From Lytechinus variegatus (taxonomy: Eukaryota > Echinodermata > Echinoidea > Temnopleuroida > Toxopneustidae), in the NCBI RefSeq assembly GCF_018143015.1, contig NC_054748.1, forward strand, positions 8,120,967 through 8,184,966: a DNA stretch of 64,000 nucleotides. The letters run 5' to 3'. This document shows positions 55,185 through 64,000 of this stretch, one piece after another. Positions within the stretch are counted from its first letter, which is position 1; each line of letters starts with the position of its first letter. Both the position numbers and the translations under genes were made by a program. The notes under the pieces are model-generated. The model saw only the letters and a list, made by a program, of their open reading frames with translations. It searched no databases and was not told the origin of the DNA.

Positions 55185-55325
55185 AGTAGTTGGTAAAACA
55201 GTTTAAACAAGTGTTTAAAATCTTTAACATTTGATTTTTAATATTCAATTCTCAAATTAAATGTGGTTGTTTAAAATCTGTGAAACAACTACTGTAAGGT
55301 TCGTATAGCAAGCAGTGTTGTATAA
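55185..55325. mobile_element. short foldback element
   Basis: CTTACAGTAGTTGGTAAAAC, AAACAAGTGTTTAAAATC pairs with the inverse GTTTAAAATCTGTGAAACAA, CTACTGTAAGG. A related pair lies at 5430-5545. Confidence 0.55.
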
Positions 55326-56264
55326 AACTTTAAACAGCATTTTTACTGTTTTATGCAATTACCTTCACCATTGCCACACACAAATCACAAAAAAACAATG
55401 ATTTATTCATTATTAACCAGCCAGTATTTATTGCACAGAAAAAGAAAGAGTGATAGAGATCAGAGTATAGCATCTAACCAACAGTAAGTGATGTGACTTT
55501 TACACATGAATCCCACAATATTCTCTCACCGCGAATCATCACATAATAATAACATTGTGCCTTGGAATAAATTGTATCTAGATAGATGGCACTATACAAA
55601 TGCTTATCATTATTTAAAGCGACATTTCATTGACAAATCATGGGGAAATCAAGGCCAATCTCAGAACGTAGAAGGGATTAAAGTCTTTCACTCGGGTGTA
55701 ACCAAAAGTAAACTGTGTTTTAATTTTGAAACATTTAACTTCAGAGAGGATATTTATTTAGGTTTAGCAATCAAGAGACCTGCTATGAGTCTAGGAATTG
55801 GGATTGTTGGAAACTTGAACTGCGACAACCCAAAGTAAATAACCATCACGAGTTTGGTCAAATTCGTGCTGTCCGAACTCTTCTCGCATTAGTCCCTCGG
55901 GCTCTCATGACGGCCGGATTATATTATGCAAGTCAATTGGCCTTTTGCAAATTTCGGATTGATTCAATTTCCCCATGATTTGGCAATGTAAGGTCACTTT
56001 AACATAAACACAACACAGGGAATGCAGGAATGTCACATTGTGAAAGACGCCTGAATAGTAATCAAAATTTACATAGCGCATAACTACATGTACATGTCTC
56101 AGGAAGACAATGCGCTTTAACATGTACATATCAAATCTTCTCATAATACAAATAAGACCTAAAAAAAAATTAACATGTTGGATATGTGTGTCATAGTTGG
56201 CTTTCCATAGTTGAACCATTACTTCAGACCAGAGTCTGCTTCAGAATATAGGCCACAGTAATTA

Positions 56265-56665
56265 AGGTAAATTGCCAATTCGTCCATTGCCAACTCGTCC
56301 ACTCACCACATGGTCTACCTTCATTTACCCTAATGCCATTCATCCATCAATATTTTGTCCAACAACCATTTGGTCCAATAACCATTTGGTCCAATCATCA
56401 CTTTGTCTAATCACCATTTCGTCTAATAACCAGTTGGTCTAATACCCATTTTCTTTTCATGCATTTTGCACAATTAACACTTTACTTTAATTAGACCACA
56501 TGGTACATGGACTAAATGGCTATTGAACCAACTGGTTATTAGACGGAATGGCATTAGACTAAATGAAAGTAGATCATGTGGTGAGTAGACGAAATGATGG
56601 TAGACCAAATGATAGTAGACAAGTTGGCAATTGGACGAATTGGCATTAGACGAATTGGAAATAAA
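56265..56665. mobile_element. foldback element made of 'CCAATTCGTC' words, copy 2
   Basis: The left half repeats words such as CCAATTCGTCCATTGCC, CACCACATGGTCTACC, TAACCATTTGGTC every 15-20 bp. The right half carries their inverses (GGCAATTGGACGAATTGGCA). The arms differ in word order. Confidence 0.65.
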
Positions 56666-58394
56666 CCATGATTAAGTACAAGTGCCGATTTTGCTGTGTA
56701 ATATAGACTCACTTTCCCCAGCATACAGTGATGAACAAATTTCACACCAATATACAGCTGTATATATACAAGAAACCACTTACGTACGTAACAAAATAAT
56801 GCTCTCAATACAATAACTTCAAAATCATTGTGCAGACAGATTGGAAGAGGCAACGCAAAAAATATATACATGTACAAACATTTTTTTACAAAAGAACAAC
56901 TACATGTATGACATGAAGAAATTAATAAACAGTTGTCAAAACACTGGAGTGGATACTGATTTGGAAGACAATAGAACTTGTTTGTAATTTTCAAGCAGTC
57001 GGGAGAAAAATAGTATTTCATCTAAAACCCCCATTGTTTTTAATAATAAAGCTTATTTGTAATTTTCAAGCAGTTAGGGGTACAGTGTTTTATTAGAAAC
57101 CCAGAGTATTTTGATAATATATTACAGAACACATAAGAAAATCGGTTGGCACCTCTGCACACGGCCCTAAAAACAGTATAAAAAGTTTTAAGACAATCAC
57201 GTACAAACTTCCATTATATGTCAAAGCTTTGGGAGATGTTGACCAATATTTGAAGCACAATATCAATGCAGAATGTAATTATTACACGTCATGGCTGCAC
57301 CTCGGATAACATCTTTTTTATATTGCATATTCATCACAGGACCAATATTTTAGAAGTTTCAATAGCTTGTAAAGGTGTTTTTGCTCTACATAAAAATGCA
57401 ATATCTATTTTGACTATGTACCAGTACTATGTATCAATACTATTATGTACATTGCATTTAAAGAATAATTACAGGCCTATGGTATAAGATTATTCAAGTA
57501 CCAAAAAGGTGTTTGTTTCAATTATTAAAAAGGTGTTTTTTTTTATACATGCAAGGCCATTTTCAACATAACCATATAATGTGTTGTTCGATGATTGATC
57601 ATTTTACATCAATAGGAGTAAAGCAAATGATTCACATAAATGTCATGATTAGCGAGTTATACTAGAAATAAGGGATAAATACATTAATAGAAATACCTTT
57701 TCATGTTGATAGATGTGTGTTAATTAATATTGGTATGCTTTGGATAGATCATACTTAGTTGGTAATATAAAATGGTGATAATATGGATCCTAATCACATG
57801 ATTGGCTGGTATCCATCACATGACCAGTCAGTTATTTCATCAAACAGCAAAATGTGCTAATGGCTGGTACAAATGACGAGTTCTATTTTCCGGTTATGGT
57901 TTCGAAATGTTATCACATGACCAAGGGGGGGATGTTCCACAAAGAGTTAAGTGTGCCTGAGAATCATTTTGTTCAGGCATTAGAATAATTACACTCACTT
58001 GTTACCCTTTGACACAGCCCAAATGCCCTCGGCTACACCTCTGGCACATTAGAACTGTTCCAAGGGTACCTCGTGCATTCAATTCTTACTAATGCATGCA
58101 TGCCATCAATGATATGTAATATTTGTCGAATATAAATAATGCATTGAAGATTGAGATTAAACTGAGTAATAAACCATAATAATGAGAAAATCCAAGTGGA
58201 TGGGAAAATTACCAAAATACATGTATACACTGAAATACAGATACATTAAAAAATAGGATAAACCATTGAGAAATGGGAGTCACCTCAGACAAATCACTAC
58301 CCATTCATCATAATGATGAAACACAAATTGAGTTTTTACTGTTATGCTATCAAGGGCTCAAAAGAAAAGCAGGATTCATTCCTTATCAAACAGG

Positions 58395-58765
58395 GAATAA
58401 TAATAATAATAATCCGCTTTTATATAGCGCTACATCGGAGCGACGTGTCTAAGCGCTTCACAGATATATTATTACCCCGGTCATCGGATTCAATCAGTCA
58501 TTCCCGCACACAATGTGTGCACATCCTCCACTCCCTGGGGAGTATTCCAGTCAGTCACCAGTGAGGCGCACACAGTACTGGACAGGCTACAATGACTTTC
58601 ACATCCTACCGGGTACCCATTTAGCACCTGGGTCGAGAGTGGCAAAGTGTGGATTAACGCCTTGCCAAAGGACAAGAGACCGCGGTGGGATTCGAACACA
58701 CGACCCTCTGTTTACAAGGCGAGAGTCAGAACCACAACACTGCGGCTCCTACACCAGGGGAAACT
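58395..58765 (-). mobile_element. tRNA-derived SINE, copy 4 (complete)
   Basis: The minus strand begins GTAGGAGCCGCAGTGTTGTG, with A and B boxes (GTGTTCGAATCCC). The body (GGCAAGGCGTTAATCCACAC, ACCCAGGTGCTAAATGGGTA) ends in GCGCTATATAAAAGCGG-type sequence and an (ATT)n tail. Confidence 0.8.
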
Positions 58766-59175
58766 CATGCTAACAAAAAGTTGATTTGAATAAAGAGAGA
58801 AAATTTTAACAAGAACACTGAAAAATTCTTCAAAACCAGATGTAAAGAAGAAAGTTTTGACATTTTCAAATTTCCACTGATTTTCAAAACACAGTTATGT
58901 GCACATAGTAGTCAATGTGCAAGTGAGAGAACCTATGATGTTCCCACTCCCTACATTATATGTTGTTACATAAAACCTGACATATTTCTAATTTTCTCCT
59001 CATTTTAATGTGAAAGATCGTTGACAACATCGACTCTCATTTGCATATCACTATAGTGTGCAGAGAACTCTTATTTGGAAAAAAAGGGAAATCTTAAAAT
59101 GTCATTACTTTCTTTATATTCTTCATCCGACTATGATTAAAATTTTAGTGTGACGGTTTATTGATTTTTCTGTGT
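58766..59175. mobile_element. old foldback element
   Basis: AAAAAGTTGATTTGAATAAA and AGATGTAAAGAAGAAAG pair with the inverse CTTTATATTCTTCATC and TTTATTGATTTTTC. It is related to the family at 29254-29870 but more diverged. Confidence 0.45.
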
Positions 59176-60002
59176 TATCAAAGTGGCATTTGCCGGAGTG
59201 AATTTGGCAATTATATAAAATAGAGAATCAGGTTCAGCCCAGGGAGTCATTCTCCTGGGGGAGCTGAGGGAGTTGTACGGGATATTCGGTAGCCTAGGCG
59301 GGCACAGATAAACTTCTGGCGAGTTGAGCACGTTGCCTGATGGATAAATCTTAATACTAGATATAGGGGCGATTCTGTATACAAATAGACCCCCTATACG
59401 TACGACCTTCCTGATATGATTTATCATTGTTCTTTATTTTTTAGGTCATTTGAAAAATTGCAATGCTCATAAATTATCCTTCATGGCTTGACCATTTCAT
59501 GAAATGAATAAAAATTAGGGGAAATGGATATCGAATATACTACAAAATGGTTGATTTATTATCTTATGGAATTACCCATAAGTCGATTGTCAGTTCAGGG
59601 TGATGTGGTTAAGAGCTTTGCCCAAGGGGGCCATTGTCATCTTGCTCGTCCAGAGAGCATGTAAAAAAAGGGTTTGTTTTTCATGACTGGGCGATGTATG
59701 CGACTGCAGTGTGTGAAGGGTAACAAATTTGCCGAAATTAGAAAAAAATTGTATACTTTTTAGTTCTCCCTATCATGAAAATAGAATATTTGAGACATTA
59801 TTTAGGTGGGGAAAACATGAAAAAAAAATACTTATTTAGGGTTTTCTGTCATTGAAGCAAGATTGCTAACTTAGAGTCCTTTTTTTAAACTTCAGTGACA
59901 GGCATGGTGTCCATCTAAACATGACAGACCCCCCGGAGATTTTAGATAAAATGGCACAAATCAAGTCACCCTCTTTATTCATTTTTTTTTCTCGTTTTAA
60001 TC

Positions 60003-60242
60003 TCATAGAATTATACACTGACTTTCTCCATTTTGAGCCGGTGTGAGGGGTGGCATCTCTTGTAGAAACTGTTCCCCCCTACGGTAGCTCGTGGTACGTT
60101 CCTTGCTCGGGGTCAAAGGGTAGATCTCGGTATGTGTTTCCTCTTCAGCGATGGCCGTCTGGTAGAGGGTGTTATCGTGATTGTCTTCGTGCCCTACCTC
60201 ATCGTGACCAAGGGCATCTTCATAAACGGTCATTTCAGGATC
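60003..60242 (-). CDS. PH/CaaX gene, last exon
   Basis: Seventy-nine codons and a stop after acceptor GATACAG. The sequence is acidic (EDALGHDEVGHEDNHDN), then TSYRRGEQF, ending CIIL. On the plus strand TTTATT at 59973-59978 could be its polyadenylation signal. Confidence 0.75.
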   Translation of the reverse strand, partial: DPEMTVYEDALGHDEVGHEDNHDNTLYQTAIAEEETHTEIYPLTPSKERTTSYRRGEQFLQEMPPLTPAQNGESQCIIL

Positions 60243-63200
60243 CTGTATCGATAAAAAATGGAAGAGAAAAAATCGATATTGATAAAAATATAAGAACTGT
60301 ATTCTACTGTGCTTTTCTTCATATTGTTAGACAGCAGAGGAAAATTCACACATTTACTGTTCATGTCTTAAGGCCACCGCACACCTTACGACCCGACTGG
60401 TTGGCGACTGAGTGAGGGGAGATGAATCGCAAGGAAGGTGGTCACAAACCTCGACACCACACACCTTGCGATCCGACTACCACGCTGTCTGCGACTCACG
60501 CATGCGCTTTTTGCTGTTTCCCAACTGAGAAAGTGCACTTACTACTGCGAATGCACGTTGTTTATCATATACATGTCGTACAACTTGCTATCGGATTGGC
60601 AGGAAGTTGGATGGAGCTTGCGATCCAATCATAAAGATTCGACATGTAAAATCCTTCCGATTTTCATTGCAACTTGTCTCTGACCGGTTTGCAAATCTCA
60701 AGCTGACAAGCTTGAGCTGTGACGTCACATTTCCCCTCACACAGTCGCAAGCCAGTCGCAGACCAGTCGGGTCGTAAGGTGTGCGGTGGCCTTAAGTCTT
60801 ACACATTTAACACTAATCACTCTAATCACCACCACAAATCATCATCATCATCATCAACAACAATCACATCACACCACCAGCATCATCCTCATCATCAAAA
60901 TCTTTCATATCATCATCACCACTAATGGCACTATAATCAACATCATCATCACCACCACCATCATCATCACCATCATCATCAACACCACCACCACTACCGT
61001 CACCTCCCCCACAACAACAAAACACTGTCATCATTTTTCTTCATAGCAATTGCCACTATCATCATCATCCTTTGCTTAAAACATTGCTCACTACTGCTTT
61101 CTTCTTGTTGAGTGGGCGTGGTCCTTGATGTTGGAGTCTCCTGACTTTCTTCTTGGACAGCTGAGGAGGAAGAGACTTGGGTCGTTTGGAGACTCCCCTG
61201 TGCCTTGGTGGTGCTATTGGTTGCGGTGTTGCATGGTGTCTCAGAGGATATCGTCTAGAGGCACTTCTCCGTATCAAGGGTGGCGATGATACTGATCTCC
61301 TTGAGCTACCAGCCTAAACAGAAGGAGCAAGACTTGGAAATATCAAACAGGTTTTCACATGGAGATGCTTTTTTGAAGTGAACAAGTCCAAGGAGAACTG
61401 TTGTGTGAAATTGAGCAAAATTGAGCAATAGTGTCACAACTTACTTATTTCACATCTAAATATGGTGAAACTTTAGGCATTTTGATTCTTCTCTCTCTAT
61501 TCAAGGACCCATTGCACTATGGTAACTTTGCAATCCAATGGTAACTACCATGGTAATGCTGATCAACAGCCAATCAAAATCAAGGATTCCATGCAAGTTA
61601 CCCTTGCATGGCAAAGTTACCATAATGTTAAATTTTATGCAGCGGGGGCCAGATCAACTTTTTGTTGGGGTGGACTTGCCTTTGAAATTGAACTTTATTA
61701 TTTCATTTTGATCTAATAGATTCATTGATAGCAATATCAGGTGCTCATTGCGCATCATGCCTGTTCAACTAACAAGAGAAGAAGTAGCTGTGTAAGTAAC
61801 TCAAAGTTCAATGTTCTGATTAAATCATCAAGAATTGTTCGAACTCTGTTAAACTCTCTAATATTATGCTTTGAAATTTTCTGGTTTAATTATTCTGTCT
61901 GTCATGGCAAACTGCTTACCTTCTTGTCGCTCATTTTCAGGATGTCTTTCCTCATGGGGTAAAGAAGGTCTTTATTTGTCACTGAAGGAGATGTCCCCTA
62001 TGAAAGAAAAATATGACAAGAAAGCGTTGATAATATTAGAATAGAATAGAAATGGTTTATTTGAACAAAAGAAATCATTCGCGGCCCAAAGGCCGAATTA
62101 CAGATTTTCAGACAAATACAAAAATATACATGAAAATTACAACATAATGAGAAACGGGAATTAAAAACATAATTTGGGGGGGAAAATCACATGCCTGGGG
62201 TAAATACATACATACGTTATTGGCAAATCAGTCATCACTGTAATACAATCATTTTGTAACCATTTACTATTTGATTCATTATCATAATTAAACTAAGATT
62301 TGATTATTATTATTTTCATCATTATTATCAATATCATATTTAACTATCCTTTTATTATTCACATTATCATCATAAAAAATTGAGTATTGCACATAGACAA
62401 ACATTGACACTTTGTATTACACTCATAAAAAATAAATAAAAGATGTTCGTTCAGTTTATTGGGAAATAAATCATAAATCTGTTCATAAATTTATACAGTA
62501 CTTGGCCAGTATTCAATTCGATACTTAAGCCAGAATTTTAAATTATTTTACTCGGTATTTTGCTTCAGTTGCATATTCAATGGAGCACTATATATTACCC
62601 CAGCTATTGCTCCAGCTGCTAAAAGCGCTTTTTTGGTGCATGCTGGGAATTAATCCTGGTTCCCATTCGCCTCAACTGGGTTGAGTGCTGCACAATGTGG
62701 GTAAATTTCTTGCTGAAGGAAAACATGCCATAGGCGGGATTCAAACCAACGTCCCTCTCATTGAAAGACGAGAGTTGCTACCACTAAACCACAATGCCCC
62801 CAAATATGCAAATTTTGAATGACACAATTTTGCCAAATATCAAATTTTGGCCAACATTGCTAACTATCGATTCCAAATCTTTTCACTAACTTCTGTGACA
62901 AATATGCAAATTTTGGACAATTCACTGCCAACATATCAAATTTTTATCAATTGTACCAACTATTAATTCCAATTCCTGAAACATTTTTTACTGACGTTCG
63001 TAACACTTTTTCTAACCTGAGAGACCATGTCGCTGGCGAGTTGATGTTTCCTACGGATATTGCGAATTCTCATGCTCGCTCTGAACGGCGTCCGACCAGC
63101 GTCACGTGTGAATGCCTCCTCTTTGCGTTTCTCCAGGACAGAAGGCGTTCTCAGAGAGGCGCGGTTTCTCTTGTGGGTTTCGATTGCGCCTTGAAGTTTG

Positions 63201-63268
63201 TCGATCCAGGATAAAGCTTCAGCGTTGTCGGTGGAGTATAACAGAAGATGATCCTCATTGTATGAAAG
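60003..63268 (-). CDS. PH-domain protein with basic linker and CaaX box, 3' part (four exons)
   Basis: Exons 63268-63017, 61997-61920, 61313-61095 and 60242-60003 are all phase 0 and join to 262 residues plus TGA-type stop; the 5' exons are off the right edge. The first visible exon encodes the C-terminal end of a PH domain: a strand (EDHLLLYSTDN) and the amphipathic helix EALSWIDKLQGAIE with the invariant Trp. Then come Arg/Lys/Ser-rich stretches (RASMRIRNIRRKHQ, LIRRSASRRYPLRHH, QLSKKKVRRL) and an acidic end with TPSKERTTSYRRG. The last four residues, CIIL, fit a CaaX box of the geranylgeranyl type. Together this suggests a membrane-associated signalling or cytoskeletal protein, possibly a Rho-GEF-like DH-PH protein, but nothing visible proves that. 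Confidence 0.8.
60368..60795. mobile_element. piggyBac-like MITE, TTAA target, 30-bp perfect ends
   Basis: TTAA (60368-60371 and 60792-60795) flanks perfect 30-bp inverted ends, 60372-60401 and 60762-60791, beginning GGCCACCGCACACCTTACGA. It lies in the last intron of the PH/CaaX gene. Confidence 0.8.
60838..61060. repeat. CAT/CAC microsatellite
   Basis: Long runs of ATCATCATC and CACCACCA with interruptions. It lies in the last intron of the PH/CaaX gene, next to the weak donor. Confidence 0.85.
61095..61313 (-). CDS. PH/CaaX gene, Arg/Pro/Ser-rich exon
   Basis: Seventy-three codons after acceptor TGTTTAG. The donor proposed here, GTAGTG, is weak. If it is not used the frame ends 9 codons later at TGA (61067-61065), which would give a shorter isoform without the CaaX box. 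Confidence 0.6.
61920..61997 (-). CDS. PH/CaaX gene, short exon
   Basis: Twenty-six codons between acceptor TTTCATAG and donor GTAAGC: SVTNKDLLYPMRKDILKMSD. Confidence 0.75.
62040..62480 (-). mobile_element. probable LINE 3' tail
   Basis: On the minus strand it reads AATTCGGCCTTTGGGCCGCG and TTCAAATAAACCATTTC, typical of LINE 3' untranslated ends, followed by AT-rich sequence. No protein fragment remains. Confidence 0.4.
62585..62803 (-). mobile_element. tRNA-derived SINE, copy 5
   Basis: The minus strand begins GGGGGCATTGTGGTTTAGTG with B box GGTTTGAATCCC, then CACATTGTGCAGCACTCAAC, CAGTTGAGGCGAATGGGAAC. It lies between two exons of the PH/CaaX gene. Confidence 0.8.
63017..63268 (-). CDS. 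PH/CaaX gene, PH-end exon
   Basis: Eighty-four codons between acceptor TTATAG and donor GTTAGA. Residues 1-23 close the PH domain; the rest is a basic linker with RTPSVLEKRKEEAF and RTPFRASMRIRN. Confidence 0.8.
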
Positions 63269-63504
63269 CTATAAGGGGATAGAATTTTCCATGACGATGC
63301 ATTATGGAAATTGAAAGAAAGTTCAATGTAACCAAGAAAATTAAAATAACTAGTAGGGCTCCACGATGTTAATCTTTGAAATACCAAAACATTGAAATTT
63401 ACACATTATTGAACCAAATTTCCATTTGACAAAGTATATGATATTAAAACAGATAAAGTGGAAATTTGATCAACTGGGTATAAGCGTACACTTAATAGCA
63501 ATTT

Positions 63505-63730
63505 TTCAATTCAATTCAATTCTTTTATTTCATTTCCATTCAAAACATAATACAAAGTAATATAAAGCAATACAAATCAAGTACAATTTCATAGGGCATT
63601 CTTACTTCGTAAAACAGATAAAGAAACAGTATAATATAGAGCATACATGTAAATGGAAATGAGGGGGATCCACTAAAAATCAAAGCTTGTAAAGTGTGGA
63701 TCTCAATCAGATTAAGTGGTTAATGGACCA
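63505..63730 (-). mobile_element. probable LINE 3' tail
   Basis: On the minus strand it ends ATGAAATAAAAGAATTGAAT, and it shares GTAAAGTGTGGA and ATCCACTAAAAA words with 10270-10340. It lies in an intron of the PH/CaaX gene. The rest, 63731-64000, holds no recognised feature. Confidence 0.4.
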
Positions 63731-64000
63731 TGTGAAGTGGGGACTTTATACAGGCACACAAATTCAATGGATTCATAAAGCGGTGCGCCACCTATCGCTT
63801 GCTTGCAGCAGACATGCCAAAATTCGCATATGGCCTCATGGGAAAAAATTGACATAAAATTAGTCTCTGCAGCACACACTGCATTCATATGCGATTTAGC
63901 TTGCTGCGCTGGCAGGCGTGGTTGGCCGTGCCTTTATTTGCTAGCTTGCAAATTCTGTCATCGGGGTGGCGGGGTCTAGGAGGTGGGAGAGGAACTTTCC

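Noticed and set aside
55506..55838. 110-codon open frame on the plus strand
   Set aside because: It contains SINE-like text (TAGATAGATGGCACTATACA, AATGCTTATCATTATT) and no coding signature or splice context.
59158..59427. 89-codon minus-strand frame just 3' of the PH/CaaX gene
   Set aside because: It starts within an old foldback element and shows no domain or splice link to the neighbouring gene.

Overview
This is a eukaryotic, intron-rich, AT-rich genomic window packed with transposon debris. Interspersed low-copy foldback elements, tRNA-derived and 7SL-like SINEs, CR1/RTE-type LINE scraps and hAT/piggyBac-like MITEs, together with a NAP1 gene of deuterostome type, suggest a marine invertebrate deuterostome. 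A sea urchin or another echinoderm is the best guess, made from general resemblance only. Most open reading frames longer than 60 codons here are noise. The real genes were found by joining short exons through splice sites and reading phase.

Four protein-coding genes can be supported. (1) Minus strand, 1422-4678: the 5' part of a secreted NIDO-domain protein (signal peptide exon plus two exons); its 3' exons lie off the left edge. (2) Minus strand, 13080-21534: an apparently complete five-exon gene for a 506-residue type I membrane protein. It has a signal peptide, one MAM domain, a Ser/Thr-rich stalk, one membrane segment and a tail of about 196 residues with two His-Tyr-Ile-Pro-Met motifs and a third, broken copy. 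(3) Plus strand, about 26035-48546: a complete nucleosome assembly protein 1 (NAP1L1/NAP1L4-type) gene with a non-coding first exon at a CRE/CCAAT/YY1-like promoter and 13 coding exons, one of 15 nt, giving 430 residues. (4) Minus strand, 60003-63268: the 3' end of a gene for a protein whose PH-domain end, basic linker and C-terminal CIIL prenylation box are visible; its 5' part lies off the right edge.

Region by region: 1-853 is a mobile element; 1.4-4.7 kb NIDO gene; 4.8-13 kb intergenic, with a CR1-like LINE split by a 7SL-like SINE, simple repeats, MITEs and a palindromic repeat; 13.1-21.5 kb MAM receptor gene, whose introns hold LINEs, SINEs and a 115-bp tandem palindromic repeat; 21.5-26 kb repeats; 26-48.5 kb NAP1 gene, with many MITEs in its introns and two separate tandem duplications that copied NAP1 exons into neighbouring introns; 48.5-60 kb intergenic repeats; 60-63.3 kb PH/CaaX gene; 63.3-64 kb repeats.

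The genes do not form an operon or a known pathway. Two encode extracellular-domain proteins, one a histone chaperone and one a probably membrane-anchored signalling or cytoskeletal protein. The most interesting items are the MAM receptor with PI3K-type tyrosine motifs, a SINE whose 5' end looks like 7SL RNA (three copies, one with a clear target-site duplication inside a LINE), and the tandem array that grew out of a NAP1 exon.
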